A stretch of DNA of 12,094 nt from Candidatus Bathyarchaeota archaeon (GCA_018396615.1 JAGTQT010000037.1:1-12094); one strand, 5' to 3'. Counted from the stretch's first letter, positions 1-7,221 are shown. A program made the numbers and translations. The notes: generated by a model from the sequence alone, not told the origin.

Positions 1-704
1 AGAGGCTTGTTGGTGGGTTTAGGAGGCACTTCAAAAGTGTCCAAAGCCTCGATTAGTGTTGGTCCAGTGTACCATGGCATCTTGTCGCTCTTCTTCACAA
101 GGTTATCTCCAGTCCATCCCGAGGTTGGTACAAAGGGGAACTTTTCTGCCTTGTAGCCGACCATTTTAAGCATTCTTGTAACTTCGTTCTTAATCTCGTT
201 GTACCTATCTTGACTATAGTTGACTGAAACGTCATCCATCTTGTTAATGGCAACGACCAGCTGCTTAACACCAAGCGTGAAGGCTAGGAACGCGTGCTCT
301 CTTGTTTGTCCACCTGGACCGATGCCTGCCTCGAACTCTCCTCTTCTCGCTGAGCAGAAGAGTATGGCTCCGTCGGCTTGGCTTGCACCGGTGATCATGT
401 TTTTGACGAAGTCTCGGTGTCCCGGCGCGTCTATGACTGTGAAGTAGTATTTTTTGGTCTCAAAGCGCAGGAATCGGAGGTCGATTGTTAGACCTCTTTC
501 TCTTTCTTCTTTGAGGTTGTCGAGGACCCATGCGTATTTGAAGGATTCTTTGCCCATCTTTTTGGCTTCTTCTTCGAATTGCTTTATGGTTCTCTCGTCA
601 ACGGCTCCGGCAGCGTACAGTAAGTGTCCTGTGGTTGTGGATTTCCCGTGGTCCACGTGTCCCATGATGACTAGGTTCATGTGTGGTTTTCCAACTTTGC
701 TCAC
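1..704 (-). CDS. tuf: Elongation factor 1-alpha (aEF-1A), C-terminal part beyond window edge
   Basis: This GTPase delivers aminoacyl-tRNA to the ribosomal A site in the cytoplasm. The visible 234 residues cover the G domain. G1 is GHVDHGKST (15-23), the switch region has GLTID (71-75), G3 is DAPGH (92-96), G4 is NKMD (154-157) and a G5-like TSGW lies at 194-197. All key nucleotide-binding residues are intact. Domains 2 and 3 lie outside the window, so the gene is partial only because of the edge. I chose the GTG start at 704 because a GGAGG ribosome binding site (712-716) sits seven bases upstream and the family N-terminus MSKVGKPHMNLV follows at once. A TATA-like box lies about 75 bases upstream, so it probably has its own promoter. 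The nearest gene upstream is an acyltransferase on the same strand, not EF-2 as in a typical archaeal str cluster. The identification is secure. Confidence 0.97.
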   Translation of the reverse strand, partial: MSKVGKPHMNLVIMGHVDHGKSTTTGHLLYAAGAVDERTIKQFEEEAKKMGKESFKYAWVLDNLKEERERGLTIDLRFLRFETKKYYFTVIDAPGHRDFVKNMITGASQADGAILFCSARRGEFEAGIGPGGQTREHAFLAFTLGVKQLVVAINKMDDVSVNYSQDRYNEIKNEVTRMLKMVGYKAEKFPFVPTSGWTGDNLVKKSDKMPWYTGPTLIEALDTFEVPPKPTNKP

Positions 705-775
705 TTGTTTTCCTCCATTTTTTCTTTATTTTTTCCTTTGATTTTGGTGAATTCGTTTACACAACTGTTCATTCA

Positions 776-785
776 ATTATTAAAA
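776..785 (-). promoter_or_regulatory. TATA-like box for tuf
   Basis: On the minus strand TTTTAATAAT lies about 75 bases before the GTG start of tuf. An archaeal start site about 25 bases downstream would give a leader of about 50 bases that contains the GGAGG site at 712-716. The call rests on composition and spacing only. Confidence 0.4.
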
Positions 786-832
786 GTTTATCGTTATGGA
801 TTTTGGGTTCAAAAGCCGATGATTAAGCATGT

Positions 833-1579
833 TTATTTGCTGAATTTTAGTGTGCCCCAGAATACTTGTTCGTGGCGCTTGAAATTTGTGCTTTGGCAGA
901 TGTGCTGCGAAATCAGGTTGTCAGTTTTCACGTGGACGAGAGGTTTACGGTTTTGGGCTAGCACCTTGCGGCACATGTCTAAATGGATTTTTCTGCCTAT
1001 TCCGCGTTGCCGGTATTCTGGAAGCACTTTAAAGCCGCCCATGTTGATGTAGTAGGGCGACTGCCCATAGCAGAACGCCATGGCAACGGGCTGTCCTTCT
1101 TCGTTGCGGACGCATGAGCTGGGCATGGTTTCTATGCAGTGGCGGATAAATTCTAATGATTGATCAGATTTGTAGTCCCACTGGTCGTTTACGAATTCAG
1201 CGTCTTCGACGGTAAGCGACTCAAGTACTGGAGCTTCTTCTCGAAGCTGATCCAGTGTCCATGTGTAGCAGTCGGCTGTGACTGTTACTGGTGCTAAGTG
1301 TTTTTCGAGAAGCGGTTTAAACCTGTTTTCTATGCAGAAAAGTTCTGTTTCGGGTTGGTCGGTGGGGATGAATTTGAGTAGTGGAATTAGGTCGTCTTCT
1401 TTTTCTGCCCAGAGCATGATTGCCCATGCGTTGAAGAGGACGGCTGAGCGGTTCACGTAGCAGTGCACCCAGTCTTCGTCGAGGCTGTCTAGGAGTTCGT
1501 ACATCCGCATGGTGCTTCTTGGCGAGAGGTCAAGAACAGTTTTGATTTGCAAGCGGTCTTTGGTTTCCATGAAAGCCAC
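833..1579 (-). CDS. GNAT-family acyltransferase, GLYAT/FR47-like
   Basis: This is probably an acyl-CoA-dependent N-acyltransferase of unknown substrate. The GNAT core is at the C-terminus. After an INMGGFKVLPEY strand (178-189) comes the acyl-CoA pyrophosphate loop RQRGIG (190-195), then VHVKTDN (215-221), which resembles the segment after the loop in glycine N-acyltransferase-like (FR47) proteins. Residues 1-150 form an N-terminal domain that I do not recognise with confidence. No signal peptide or membrane segment is seen. The start is uncertain. GTG at 1579 and ATG at 1570 both lack a Shine-Dalgarno sequence, while an ATG at 1622 preceded by GGAG opens a seven-codon ORF in another frame (see findings). 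The gene lies 128 bases upstream of tuf on the same strand and diverges from the TGS GTPase. The family is clear; the function is not. Confidence 0.85.
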   Translation of the reverse strand: MAFMETKDRLQIKTVLDLSPRSTMRMYELLDSLDEDWVHCYVNRSAVLFNAWAIMLWAEKEDDLIPLLKFIPTDQPETELFCIENRFKPLLEKHLAPVTVTADCYTWTLDQLREEAPVLESLTVEDAEFVNDQWDYKSDQSLEFIRHCIETMPSSCVRNEEGQPVAMAFCYGQSPYYINMGGFKVLPEYRQRGIGRKIHLDMCRKVLAQNRKPLVHVKTDNLISQHICQSTNFKRHEQVFWGTLKFSK

Positions 1580-1675
1580 GTAAACGTCTTTAGGCGAGTT
1601 ATGTTGAAGCGAGGTATTTCATGTTTTCTCCAAGTTCAACGGTGCATCTGTCAAAGACAGTTAAGGTGCTTGAGC

Positions 1676-1690
1676 GAAAAAATATTAGAA
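1676..1690. promoter_or_regulatory. AT-rich box, possibly a bidirectional promoter
   Basis: An AAAATATTAG-type box sits between the divergent acyltransferase and TGS GTPase genes. On the plus strand its centre is about 23 bases before the ATG at 1706, close to the spacing expected for leaderless transcription. On the minus strand it would start RNA near 1658, upstream of the acyltransferase. The call rests on position and composition only. Confidence 0.4.
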
Positions 1691-1705
1691 TAGACCTCGA
1701 AAATA

Positions 1706-2902
1706 ATGACTGAGCATGTTTGGCCTATGCCTACAAATTTGCCTCCTGACGCGAAAAAGAAGTGGGCGGAAGTCGAAGCCACAAGAAACCCACGAGAGAA
1801 ACTTCGGCTCTTACAAGAGTTCCTAAGCCTAGTTCCAAGACACAAGGGCACGGCCAAGCTCTGCGTCAACGTCAAAAAACAGATCGCGAGCTTGCAGGAG
1901 GAGATTAAAGAGAAAAAACGCAAAAAGGCAGGCAGAAGCGGACCAAAAATCTTCATAGAAAAAGAAGGCGCTGGCCAAGTAGTCCTTTTGGGAGTAACTA
2001 AAGTGGGCAAAAGCAGTTTGCTGTCAGCGGTTACTAACGCGAAGGTAGCAATTTCGGACGCGCCCTACACCACGCGGGAACCTGTTCCAGGAATACTTGC
2101 GTACAAAGATATTCAGTTTCAGATTATCGAAGCGCCCGCTGTCATGGAAGGCTCTGCTGATGGGAGAGCATGGGGGCTTCAGACGCTTGGCTTGGCGCGT
2201 AATGCTGACGGCTTGGTGCTTATGGTGGACTTGGCGGCTGACGCGGTTGACCAGTTGTCACTTCTGGTAGGTGAGTTGGAGAAGGCGCGTATACTTGTGG
2301 CTAAGCCTAAGGCTAGAGTGGAGATAGAGCGAAAGTATCTCGGTGCAGGTTTACGGATAATTCTCACAGGAAAGCTTGTGGACTGCAGCTTCGGCGATGT
2401 GGAAGAGCTTCTTAAAACCTACCATTTCTCAGACGGCGTTGTTAAAATTTCTGGAGAAGCCACTTTAGACGAGATAGAAGATGCCATTTTTGAAAGCACG
2501 GTTTACAAGCCAGCGATCGTTGTCGCTAACAAGCTTGACGCTGAAAACGCTGAAGAAAAGTTGAAAATGCTGAAGACTTATGTTGGCGACAAGCTGCAGG
2601 TGATTGCGGTTTCCTGCAAAGACAGGGTAGGCTTAGAAAGCATTGGTGAGATGCTCTTCAAAATGCTTGAGATTATTCGTGTTTACACGAAGGAGCCTAA
2701 CAAGAGGGAGCATTCGAAGAAACCGTTCATTTTGAAAAAGAATGCTACGGTTCTCGATCTTGCTAGAAGTATCCACAGCGATTTTCGAGAGAATTTTTCG
2801 CATGCCAAGGTCTGGTCTAAGAAGCTTGTTTTCAGCCCTCAGAAAGTGGGTTCAACGTTTACGCTTGACGATGAAGATATTGTTGAAATACATCTAAAGT
2901 AG
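1706..2902 (+). CDS. TGS-domain GTPase, OBG/DRG type
   Basis: This is a P-loop GTPase related to the DRG/Obg family, whose members bind ribosomes or translation factors. A basic N-terminal region (15-78) with KEKKRKKAGR near its end precedes the G domain. G1 is GVTKVGKSS (96-104), G2-like YTT is at 121-123, G4 is NKLD (275-278) and G5-like SCK is at 303-305. The C-terminal 60 residues (about 338-398) form a TGS domain, which in relatives binds RNA or ribosomes. The G3 site reads IEAPAVMEG (141-149) where DRG proteins have D-x-P-G, so both the metal-linked Asp and the switch II Gly are changed. No Shine-Dalgarno precedes the ATG and the AT-rich box is about 23 bases upstream, which suits a leaderless mRNA. 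The gene converges on rps7 with a 17-base gap and interrupts the expected rps7-to-tuf order. The family call is strong; the target is inferred. Confidence 0.9.
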   Translation: MTEHVWPMPTNLPPDAKKKWAEVEATRNPREKLRLLQEFLSLVPRHKGTAKLCVNVKKQIASLQEEIKEKKRKKAGRSGPKIFIEKEGAGQVVLLGVTKVGKSSLLSAVTNAKVAISDAPYTTREPVPGILAYKDIQFQIIEAPAVMEGSADGRAWGLQTLGLARNADGLVLMVDLAADAVDQLSLLVGELEKARILVAKPKARVEIERKYLGAGLRIILTGKLVDCSFGDVEELLKTYHFSDGVVKISGEATLDEIEDAIFESTVYKPAIVVANKLDAENAEEKLKMLKTYVGDKLQVIAVSCKDRVGLESIGEMLFKMLEIIRVYTKEPNKREHSKKPFILKKNATVLDLARSIHSDFRENFSHAKVWSKKLVFSPQKVGSTFTLDDEDIVEIHLK

Positions 2903-2919
2903 CGCAAGCGTGTCTGTGC

Positions 2920-3513
2920 TTACCGGTTGGCTTGTGCTACTCTTTCAAGTTCGAACCGCTTCGAGACTGCGAAGCTTTTGATGTCGCGGTGTGCTGCTAG
3001 AACAAGTTCTTCTGCAAGGCACTCCTCGATCGAGCGCGGGCTGTTCACAGCGGCTTGTCTTGCTCCATCACAGATGTTTCTCAAGGCGAGGTCAACTCTT
3101 CTTTGCGGTGCAATGTCCACTGACATGTGGTAGACTATGCCTCCGTAGCTTATTCGCGTAGTGTCCTCGCACGGCGCCGAGTTTTCGATGGCTCTAACCA
3201 AGATCTCTATGGGGTTCTTGCCTGTGCGTAAATGCACGATTTCAAACGCGTGCTTCACGATGTTCATTGTTTTAGCTTTCTTCCCAGCATTCGCGCCGGG
3301 GCGCATCAGATTGTTTACAAGTCTCTCGACAATGTTGACGTTGCCTTTGCGAAACCGTTTGTGCTCATGTCTTCCCATGCTATGGGGAATTACGATGGGC
3401 TTGAGAGAAAGGTATCTCTGCAGCCCTTGATCAAGTACTTCAACTCCCTTGAAGCTCCATTTTCCAAAAAGCTTTATTTCCGTCTCCTCTTGTTTCTGAC
3501 TCAAAAATCTCAC
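2920..3513 (-). CDS. rps7: Small ribosomal subunit protein uS7
   Basis: uS7 binds the 3' major domain of 16S rRNA and nucleates assembly of the 30S head. The 197-residue length fits archaeal uS7, which has a longer N-terminus than bacterial S7. Recognisable family segments are VERLVNNLMRPG (about 62-73), GKKAKTMNIV, GKNPIEILVRAIENSAP and the C-terminal stretch with RRVDLALRNI and SIEECLAEEL. The GTG start at 3513 overlaps the rps12 stop by four bases (GTGA), so translation is probably coupled to rps12 and no separate ribosome binding site is needed. A TTG three codons inside is a less likely start. The usual next gene, EF-2, is absent; the neighbour is a convergent GTPase gene. Confidence 0.97.
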   Translation of the reverse strand: MRFLSQKQEETEIKLFGKWSFKGVEVLDQGLQRYLSLKPIVIPHSMGRHEHKRFRKGNVNIVERLVNNLMRPGANAGKKAKTMNIVKHAFEIVHLRTGKNPIEILVRAIENSAPCEDTTRISYGGIVYHMSVDIAPQRRVDLALRNICDGARQAAVNSPRSIEECLAEELVLAAHRDIKSFAVSKRFELERVAQANR

Positions 3514-3947
3514 CGCGCCGGCTTCTGTTTTCTACCATAAACAAGTTCGTTCAATGAAACCCCATTAACAGTTATGACCTCCCAGCGTACGCCGGGAATG
3601 TCTCCCATGCTCCTCCCTCTGGAGCCTCCTATTCCTTGAACAACAACCTCGTCGTGCTCATCAACGACGTTAAGGGCGCCGTCTCCGGGAAGAAAAGCGG
3701 TTATGACTCGGCCGTTTTTGATTAGTTGGGTTCTTACACATTTTCTTATGGCGCTGTTGGGTTGTTTGCTTTCAACGCCGACTTTTTCAAGTACTATTCC
3801 TCGTGCCATGGGTGATCCTTCGAGTGGATCAGCCTTAACGTCTAGTCTAAGCATTTTGCGTTTATAGTACATGCTGCTCCATCGAAGCTTCTTGCGTTTC
3901 TGCACCAGTTTTCTTGCGGCAAACTCGCCTCTTGGTGATTTTCCCAT
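3510..3947 (-). CDS. rps12: Small ribosomal subunit protein uS12
   Basis: uS12 sits at the decoding centre of the 30S subunit and influences accuracy. The 145-residue protein has the archaeal/eukaryotic form. Hallmarks are KQPNSAIRKC (61-70), followed by VRTQLIKNGR, then FLPGDGALNVVDEHDEV (85-101). I chose the ATG at 3947 because MGKSPRGEFAARK is the expected N-terminus. The frame stays open to 4049, but the upstream residues are not family-like and would overlap the promoter. An AGAGG site lies 11 bases upstream and a TATA-like box about 45 bases upstream. It is the first gene of a two-gene operon with rps7 (four-base overlap). The rpo/nusA/rpl30e genes that often precede rps12 in archaea are not here. 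Confidence 0.97.
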   Translation of the reverse strand: MGKSPRGEFAARKLVQKRKKLRWSSMYYKRKMLRLDVKADPLEGSPMARGIVLEKVGVESKQPNSAIRKCVRTQLIKNGRVITAFLPGDGALNVVDEHDEVVVQGIGGSRGRSMGDIPGVRWEVITVNGVSLNELVYGRKQKPAR

Positions 3948-3986
3948 GTTACGGTTTTTCCTCTGGCTACGTCTAATCACAACTCT

Positions 3987-3996
3987 AATATTTAAA
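3987..3996 (-). promoter_or_regulatory. TATA-like box for rps12-rps7
   Basis: On the minus strand TTTAAATATT lies about 45 bases before the rps12 ATG. A start site about 25 bases downstream gives a leader of roughly 20 bases that keeps the AGAGG ribosome binding site. Spacing and composition fit an archaeal TBP site. Confidence 0.55.
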
Positions 3997-4074
3997 CTTA
4001 GGGCGCTGCAACCCAGCAATATTAAAAATTGGAAAGAACATAAACACATAATAGCATTGTTGAAGCAGTGGCAG

Positions 4075-4644
4075 TCAAAGAGGGCTAGCTGGGCGATTGC
4101 GAGTCAACAGCTTAAGCGTGCTTTCAAAAATACTGAAGGTTTCATGGTCGTAAAGGCAATAAACAACCATTTCCAGACTGGTCGGGCCCTCTAAGTAGGC
4201 TATGGTTGTTGACAGCATTATTATGGCGCAGCGATCTTTCGGAAAGCCAAAAACGCCTGTGCTTATCGCCGGAAACGCAATGCTACGCAAGCTATGCTTG
4301 TCAGCTAGCTTTAGAGAGTTAAGCGTGGCTTCTTTAAGCTTCTCGTCTTCATGCTCCTCACCGTGCACCGGACCAACTGCATGAATCACGAACCTTGCTT
4401 TTAAGCGTCCACCGCTCGTTATTACTGCGCCTCCCACGTATGTGCCACCGATTCTATCGCATTCTTCCTGTATTTGCGGTCCGCCTCGTCGCCTTATGGC
4501 GCCGGCTACACCGCCTCCAAGCTTCAGCGACGTGTTTGCGGCATTCACTATGGCGTCAGTGTCAAGCTCGGTAATGTCTCCTTCAACAAGCTCCAGCAAC
4601 GTCTTATTAACCCTAATTTTCACGTTTCCAACCCCCGCATCCAA
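4075..4644 (-). CDS. Macro domain protein (ADP-ribose binding or hydrolysing), Af1521-like
   Basis: Single-domain macro proteins bind ADP-ribose and some remove ADP-ribose from proteins, nucleic acids or O-acetyl-ADP-ribose. The whole 189-residue protein is one macro domain. Motifs are EGDITEL (21-27), IVNAANTSL (32-40), the phosphate loop GGGVAGAI (43-50) and AISTGVFGFP (126-135). The GGGVA form is like Archaeoglobus Af1521 rather than the GGGVD form of MacroD enzymes. The listed start is TTG at 4644. An in-frame GTG at 4623, preceded by a GGGGG run, is an alternative that would remove seven residues. A strong TATA box lies about 35 bases upstream of 4644. The gene diverges from the lipoate ligase-like gene and sits upstream of rps12, with its own signals on both sides. 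The family is secure; the substrate is unknown. Confidence 0.93.
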   Translation of the reverse strand: MDAGVGNVKIRVNKTLLELVEGDITELDTDAIVNAANTSLKLGGGVAGAIRRRGGPQIQEECDRIGGTYVGGAVITSGGRLKARFVIHAVGPVHGEEHEDEKLKEATLNSLKLADKHSLRSIAFPAISTGVFGFPKDRCAIIMLSTTIAYLEGPTSLEMVVYCLYDHETFSIFESTLKLLTRNRPASPL

Positions 4645-4677
4645 CTGAGCAGAAACAGTAATTCATGTTTTTAAGCC

Positions 4678-4686
4678 TATATATAA
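4678..4686 (-). promoter_or_regulatory. TATA box for the macro-domain gene
   Basis: On the minus strand CTTATATATAGG is the clearest TATA box in the window. A start about 25 bases downstream gives about 12 bases of leader to the TTG at 4644, or about 33 bases with a purine-rich ribosome binding site to the GTG at 4623. Confidence 0.6.
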
Positions 4687-4730
4687 GGGGGTTTACTTTT
4701 GCCACGAGCAACAGATCAGCCAAAAAACGC

Positions 4731-4740
4731 TACATAAAAC
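4731..4740 (+). promoter_or_regulatory. Possible TATA-like box for the lipoate ligase-like gene
   Basis: TACATAAAAC lies about 50 bases before the ATG at 4786. A start about 25 bases on would leave a 25-base leader carrying AGGAAG about eight bases before the ATG. The palindromic TATATA at 4678-4686 could also serve this direction with a longer leader. Confidence 0.35.
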
Positions 4741-4785
4741 AAAAAAGCTAAGGCTCAGACTAAATCAAATGCAGGAAGACACGCG

Positions 4786-5577
4786 ATGAACAGCTGGAGA
4801 CTTCTCAAAGTCGAAACGCACGATGCCTACACCAACATGGCAATCGACGAAGCCGTGCTAACCGCTAGAATAGGCAACCTAGTTCCCAGCACTCTAAGAC
4901 TCTATCAATGGAAACCCTCAGCCATAACCATCGGCAAATTCCAAAACATCCAAAACGAAGTCTATGCCGAGAACTGCAAATCCCTAGGCGTAGACATTGT
5001 TAGACGCATAACAGGAGGAGGAACAGTTTTTCACGATGCAGAAGGAGAAATAACCTACAGCGTAGTCGCAAGAAAAGAAGAACTGCACGCACGCGACATA
5101 GCAGAAGTCTACGCAGAAATATATGCAGCCCTCGCTGAAGCCCTAAAAGCACTCAACATAAACGCAGACTTTAACGAAGGCGATGCCAAAACATGCCCCA
5201 ACCTAACCGTCAAAGGAAGAAAAATCTCTGGAAGCGCCCAATCCCATAAAGCAGGCGTTTTCCTCCAGCATGGAACACTTTTAATCAACGCAAACCTGGA
5301 GAAAATGTTCACTTTGCTACGTGTCCCATGGGCGAAAACATGCATGGAAGTGGTGAATGTCGCCAAACAAAAAATCACATCGATAGAGCAGGAGTTAAAC
5401 AAGGATGTTGCGACGGAAGAGGTGCAGCAAGCGCTAATTAAGGGCTTCGAGCAAGCACTAGGCATCAAGCTAACCGACGGCACGTTGACGCCTTACGAAC
5501 GTGAACTTGCAGAGCGTTTACGCAGAGAAAAATATTCCACAAAAGAATGGAACTTTCATGCTGAAACCCGAGTGTAA
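4786..5577 (+). CDS. lplA: Lipoate-protein ligase A family protein (LplA/LipM-like)
   Basis: Enzymes of this fold attach lipoate, or transfer octanoate, to a lysine of lipoyl domains such as the glycine-cleavage H protein. The catalytic domain spans most of the 263 residues: NMAIDEAVL (17-25), RRITGGGTVFHD (73-84), the active lysine motif GRKISGSAQ (144-152, K146) and QHGTLL (161-166). There is no large C-terminal accessory domain, as in Thermoplasma LplA, which needs a separate LplB; no lplB is visible here. A Cys at 137 lies nine residues before K146, near where LipM octanoyltransferases carry their catalytic Cys, so a transferase role cannot be excluded. AGGAAG precedes the ATG by about eight bases. 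The gene diverges from the macro-domain gene. The fold is certain; ligase versus transferase is open. Confidence 0.92.
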   Translation: MNSWRLLKVETHDAYTNMAIDEAVLTARIGNLVPSTLRLYQWKPSAITIGKFQNIQNEVYAENCKSLGVDIVRRITGGGTVFHDAEGEITYSVVARKEELHARDIAEVYAEIYAALAEALKALNINADFNEGDAKTCPNLTVKGRKISGSAQSHKAGVFLQHGTLLINANLEKMFTLLRVPWAKTCMEVVNVAKQKITSIEQELNKDVATEEVQQALIKGFEQALGIKLTDGTLTPYERELAERLRREKYSTKEWNFHAETRV

Positions 5578-5594
5578 CAACATCCTTTCTAAAC

Positions 5595-5696
5595 ATGCCC
5601 TATAACACCGTTCTTCTAAAAGGCACGTTAAAAGCGAAAGTAGAAGACCACATAATACCAATTGCTACAGAAAAGACAAAAATAGAAACTAGTTAA
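5595..5696 (+). CDS. Possible 33-residue protein downstream of lplA
   Basis: An ATG ORF starts 18 bases after the lplA stop on the same strand and ends one base before the cysS stop codon. The protein begins MPYNTVLLKG and is lysine-rich, without cysteine. I do not recognise it. It fills the lplA-cysS gap almost exactly and the N-terminus looks plausible for a small soluble protein. However, there is no clear ribosome binding site, and 33 codons is short enough to occur by chance. It is too short to be an LplB accessory subunit. Confidence 0.25.
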   Translation: MPYNTVLLKGTLKAKVEDHIIPIATEKTKIETS

Positions 5697-5697
5697 A

Positions 5698-7128
5698 CTA
5701 TTTTGAAACTCGCCATCTAACCCCTTCAGGCGTATCCTCAACTACTATACCCATCAGCTTAAGTTGCTCTCTAATCTGATCAGCAGTCTTCCAATCCTTA
5801 GCCTTCCGCGCTTCTTCCCTCTTGCGGATAAGCTCCTCTGCTTCTTTCGGCAGTTGCTCCTTTCTCCCAACATCGCCGATAACGCCAAGAACCTTGTCAA
5901 ACCCCATCATCAACCCATAGACACCAGCAGCCTCTTCCCTGCTCAGCCGATTCTCGTCTAAAATTCTATTCACGTCTCTTACAAAATCAAACAGCGCAGC
6001 CAACGCTGGACCAACATTCAAATCATCATCCATAGCCGCCTCAAAGCCTTCTCGTGCACGCGCAATCAAAGATTTAACCTCATCTCCGCAGCCAGCACCA
6101 TCAGCCTCTATTAGTCTACGCACGAAATTGCAAAGTCTATCTACCGCGTTTCTCGACGCCTCAAGACCAGCAAAAGTGAAGTTCAGCTGTTGCCGGTAAT
6201 GCGTGGACAGAAGCAAAAAACGCAGAGCCTTCGCATCATAACCCTTCGCGAGTATATCCTTTAAAGTGTAAAAGTTGCCTAGACTTTTGTGCATAGGCTT
6301 TCCTTCAACCTGCAAGTGCTCAACATGAAGCCAATAATTCACAAATTTCTTTCCCGTCGCAGCCTCGCTTTGAGCAATCTCATTCTCGTGATGAGGAAAT
6401 AGGTTATCAACACCGCCAGTGTGGATGTCAATAGTCTCACCCAGATACTTCATAGACATAGCAGAGCACTCGATATGCCAGCCAGGATACCCTTTCTCAC
6501 ACCACGGCGACTTCCAGTTCATAATATGCCTAGGATCATTAATCCATAGAGCAAAATCAAACTGGTTCCGCTTATCAGGATTGTAATCAACCCTTCCGCC
6601 AGCACCAAGCTTCATCTTGTCAACAGTGTTGCCCGAAAGCCGACCATAGTTTTTGAACTTCGACACATCAAAGTACACTGAGCCGTTCACAACATACGCG
6701 TAGCCTTTTTCAATCAGCTTCTCGATTAGCTCTATCATCTCAGCAATGTGCTCAGACGCCCTTGGCCTCACCATCGGCTCCTCAAAATTCATCAGCCCCG
6801 CATCTTCCATGAATGACTTGATATAGAACTCGGCTATTGCCCAAGGATCCTTTTTCTCTCTCTGCACAGCAGCCTCCATCTTGTCTTCCCCGACATCTAT
6901 GTCGTGGAACATGTGGCCGACATCAGTGAAGTTCATAACCTGCTTAACCGTGAAGCCTTTATACTCAAGATAGCGTCTCAAGATGTCTGCAAACGTGAAG
7001 GCTCGAAGGTTGCCGATGGTTGCGTGATCGTAAACTGTCAAGCCGCAGTTGTACATTGTTACAACCTTATCATTTAGAGGCTTGAACTCCTCTTTCTCCC
7101 TACTCAAAGTGTTAAACAACTTAAGCAT
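5698..7128 (-). CDS. cysS: Cysteinyl-tRNA synthetase
   Basis: This class I synthetase charges tRNA-Cys. Numbering from the ATG at 7128 (476 residues), the zinc ligand positions are present: Cys28 in NCGLTVYD, Cys221 in GWHIECSAM, and His246-His247-Glu248 in FPHHENE. A DALR-type helical domain follows (from about 295) and then a basic tail. Two signatures differ from consensus. The HIGH site reads HATIGNLR, with Thr where the first His normally is, and KMSKS reads PMHKS (278-282). The start at 7128 matches the family N-terminus MLKLFNTL and has AGGA eight bases upstream. ATGs at 7137 and 7170 are in frame, and 7170 would suit a leaderless mRNA from a TATA-like box at 7195-7200. The gene converges on lplA. 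A hairpin/U-tract terminator separates it from the small ORF upstream. The identity is secure. Confidence 0.95.
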   Translation of the reverse strand: MLKLFNTLSREKEEFKPLNDKVVTMYNCGLTVYDHATIGNLRAFTFADILRRYLEYKGFTVKQVMNFTDVGHMFHDIDVGEDKMEAAVQREKKDPWAIAEFYIKSFMEDAGLMNFEEPMVRPRASEHIAEMIELIEKLIEKGYAYVVNGSVYFDVSKFKNYGRLSGNTVDKMKLGAGGRVDYNPDKRNQFDFALWINDPRHIMNWKSPWCEKGYPGWHIECSAMSMKYLGETIDIHTGGVDNLFPHHENEIAQSEAATGKKFVNYWLHVEHLQVEGKPMHKSLGNFYTLKDILAKGYDAKALRFLLLSTHYRQQLNFTFAGLEASRNAVDRLCNFVRRLIEADGAGCGDEVKSLIARAREGFEAAMDDDLNVGPALAALFDFVRDVNRILDENRLSREEAAGVYGLMMGFDKVLGVIGDVGRKEQLPKEAEELIRKREEARKAKDWKTADQIREQLKLMGIVVEDTPEGVRWRVSK

Positions 7129-7169
7129 CCAGATCATCCTGTAACCGAATGTTGAAACATAATCACACA

Positions 7170-7200
7170 TTTAAAAGCAAACGCTAAATTCTCAATTATA
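7170..7200 (-). promoter_or_regulatory. Two candidate TATA-like boxes for cysS
   Basis: On the minus strand TATAAT (7195-7200) would place a start at about 7171, making the ATG at 7170 leaderless. TTTTAAAT (7170-7177) would place it near 7147 and give a leader with AGGA for the ATG at 7128. The sequence does not decide between them. Confidence 0.4.
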
Positions 7201-7221
7201 GTTTTCTCCAAAAATAATTCA

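Noticed and set aside
3948..4049. N-terminal extension of uS12 by 34 residues
   Set aside because: The extra residues are not family-like and run across the TATA-like box and ribosome binding site. MGKSPRGEF at 3947 is the standard uS12 N-terminus.
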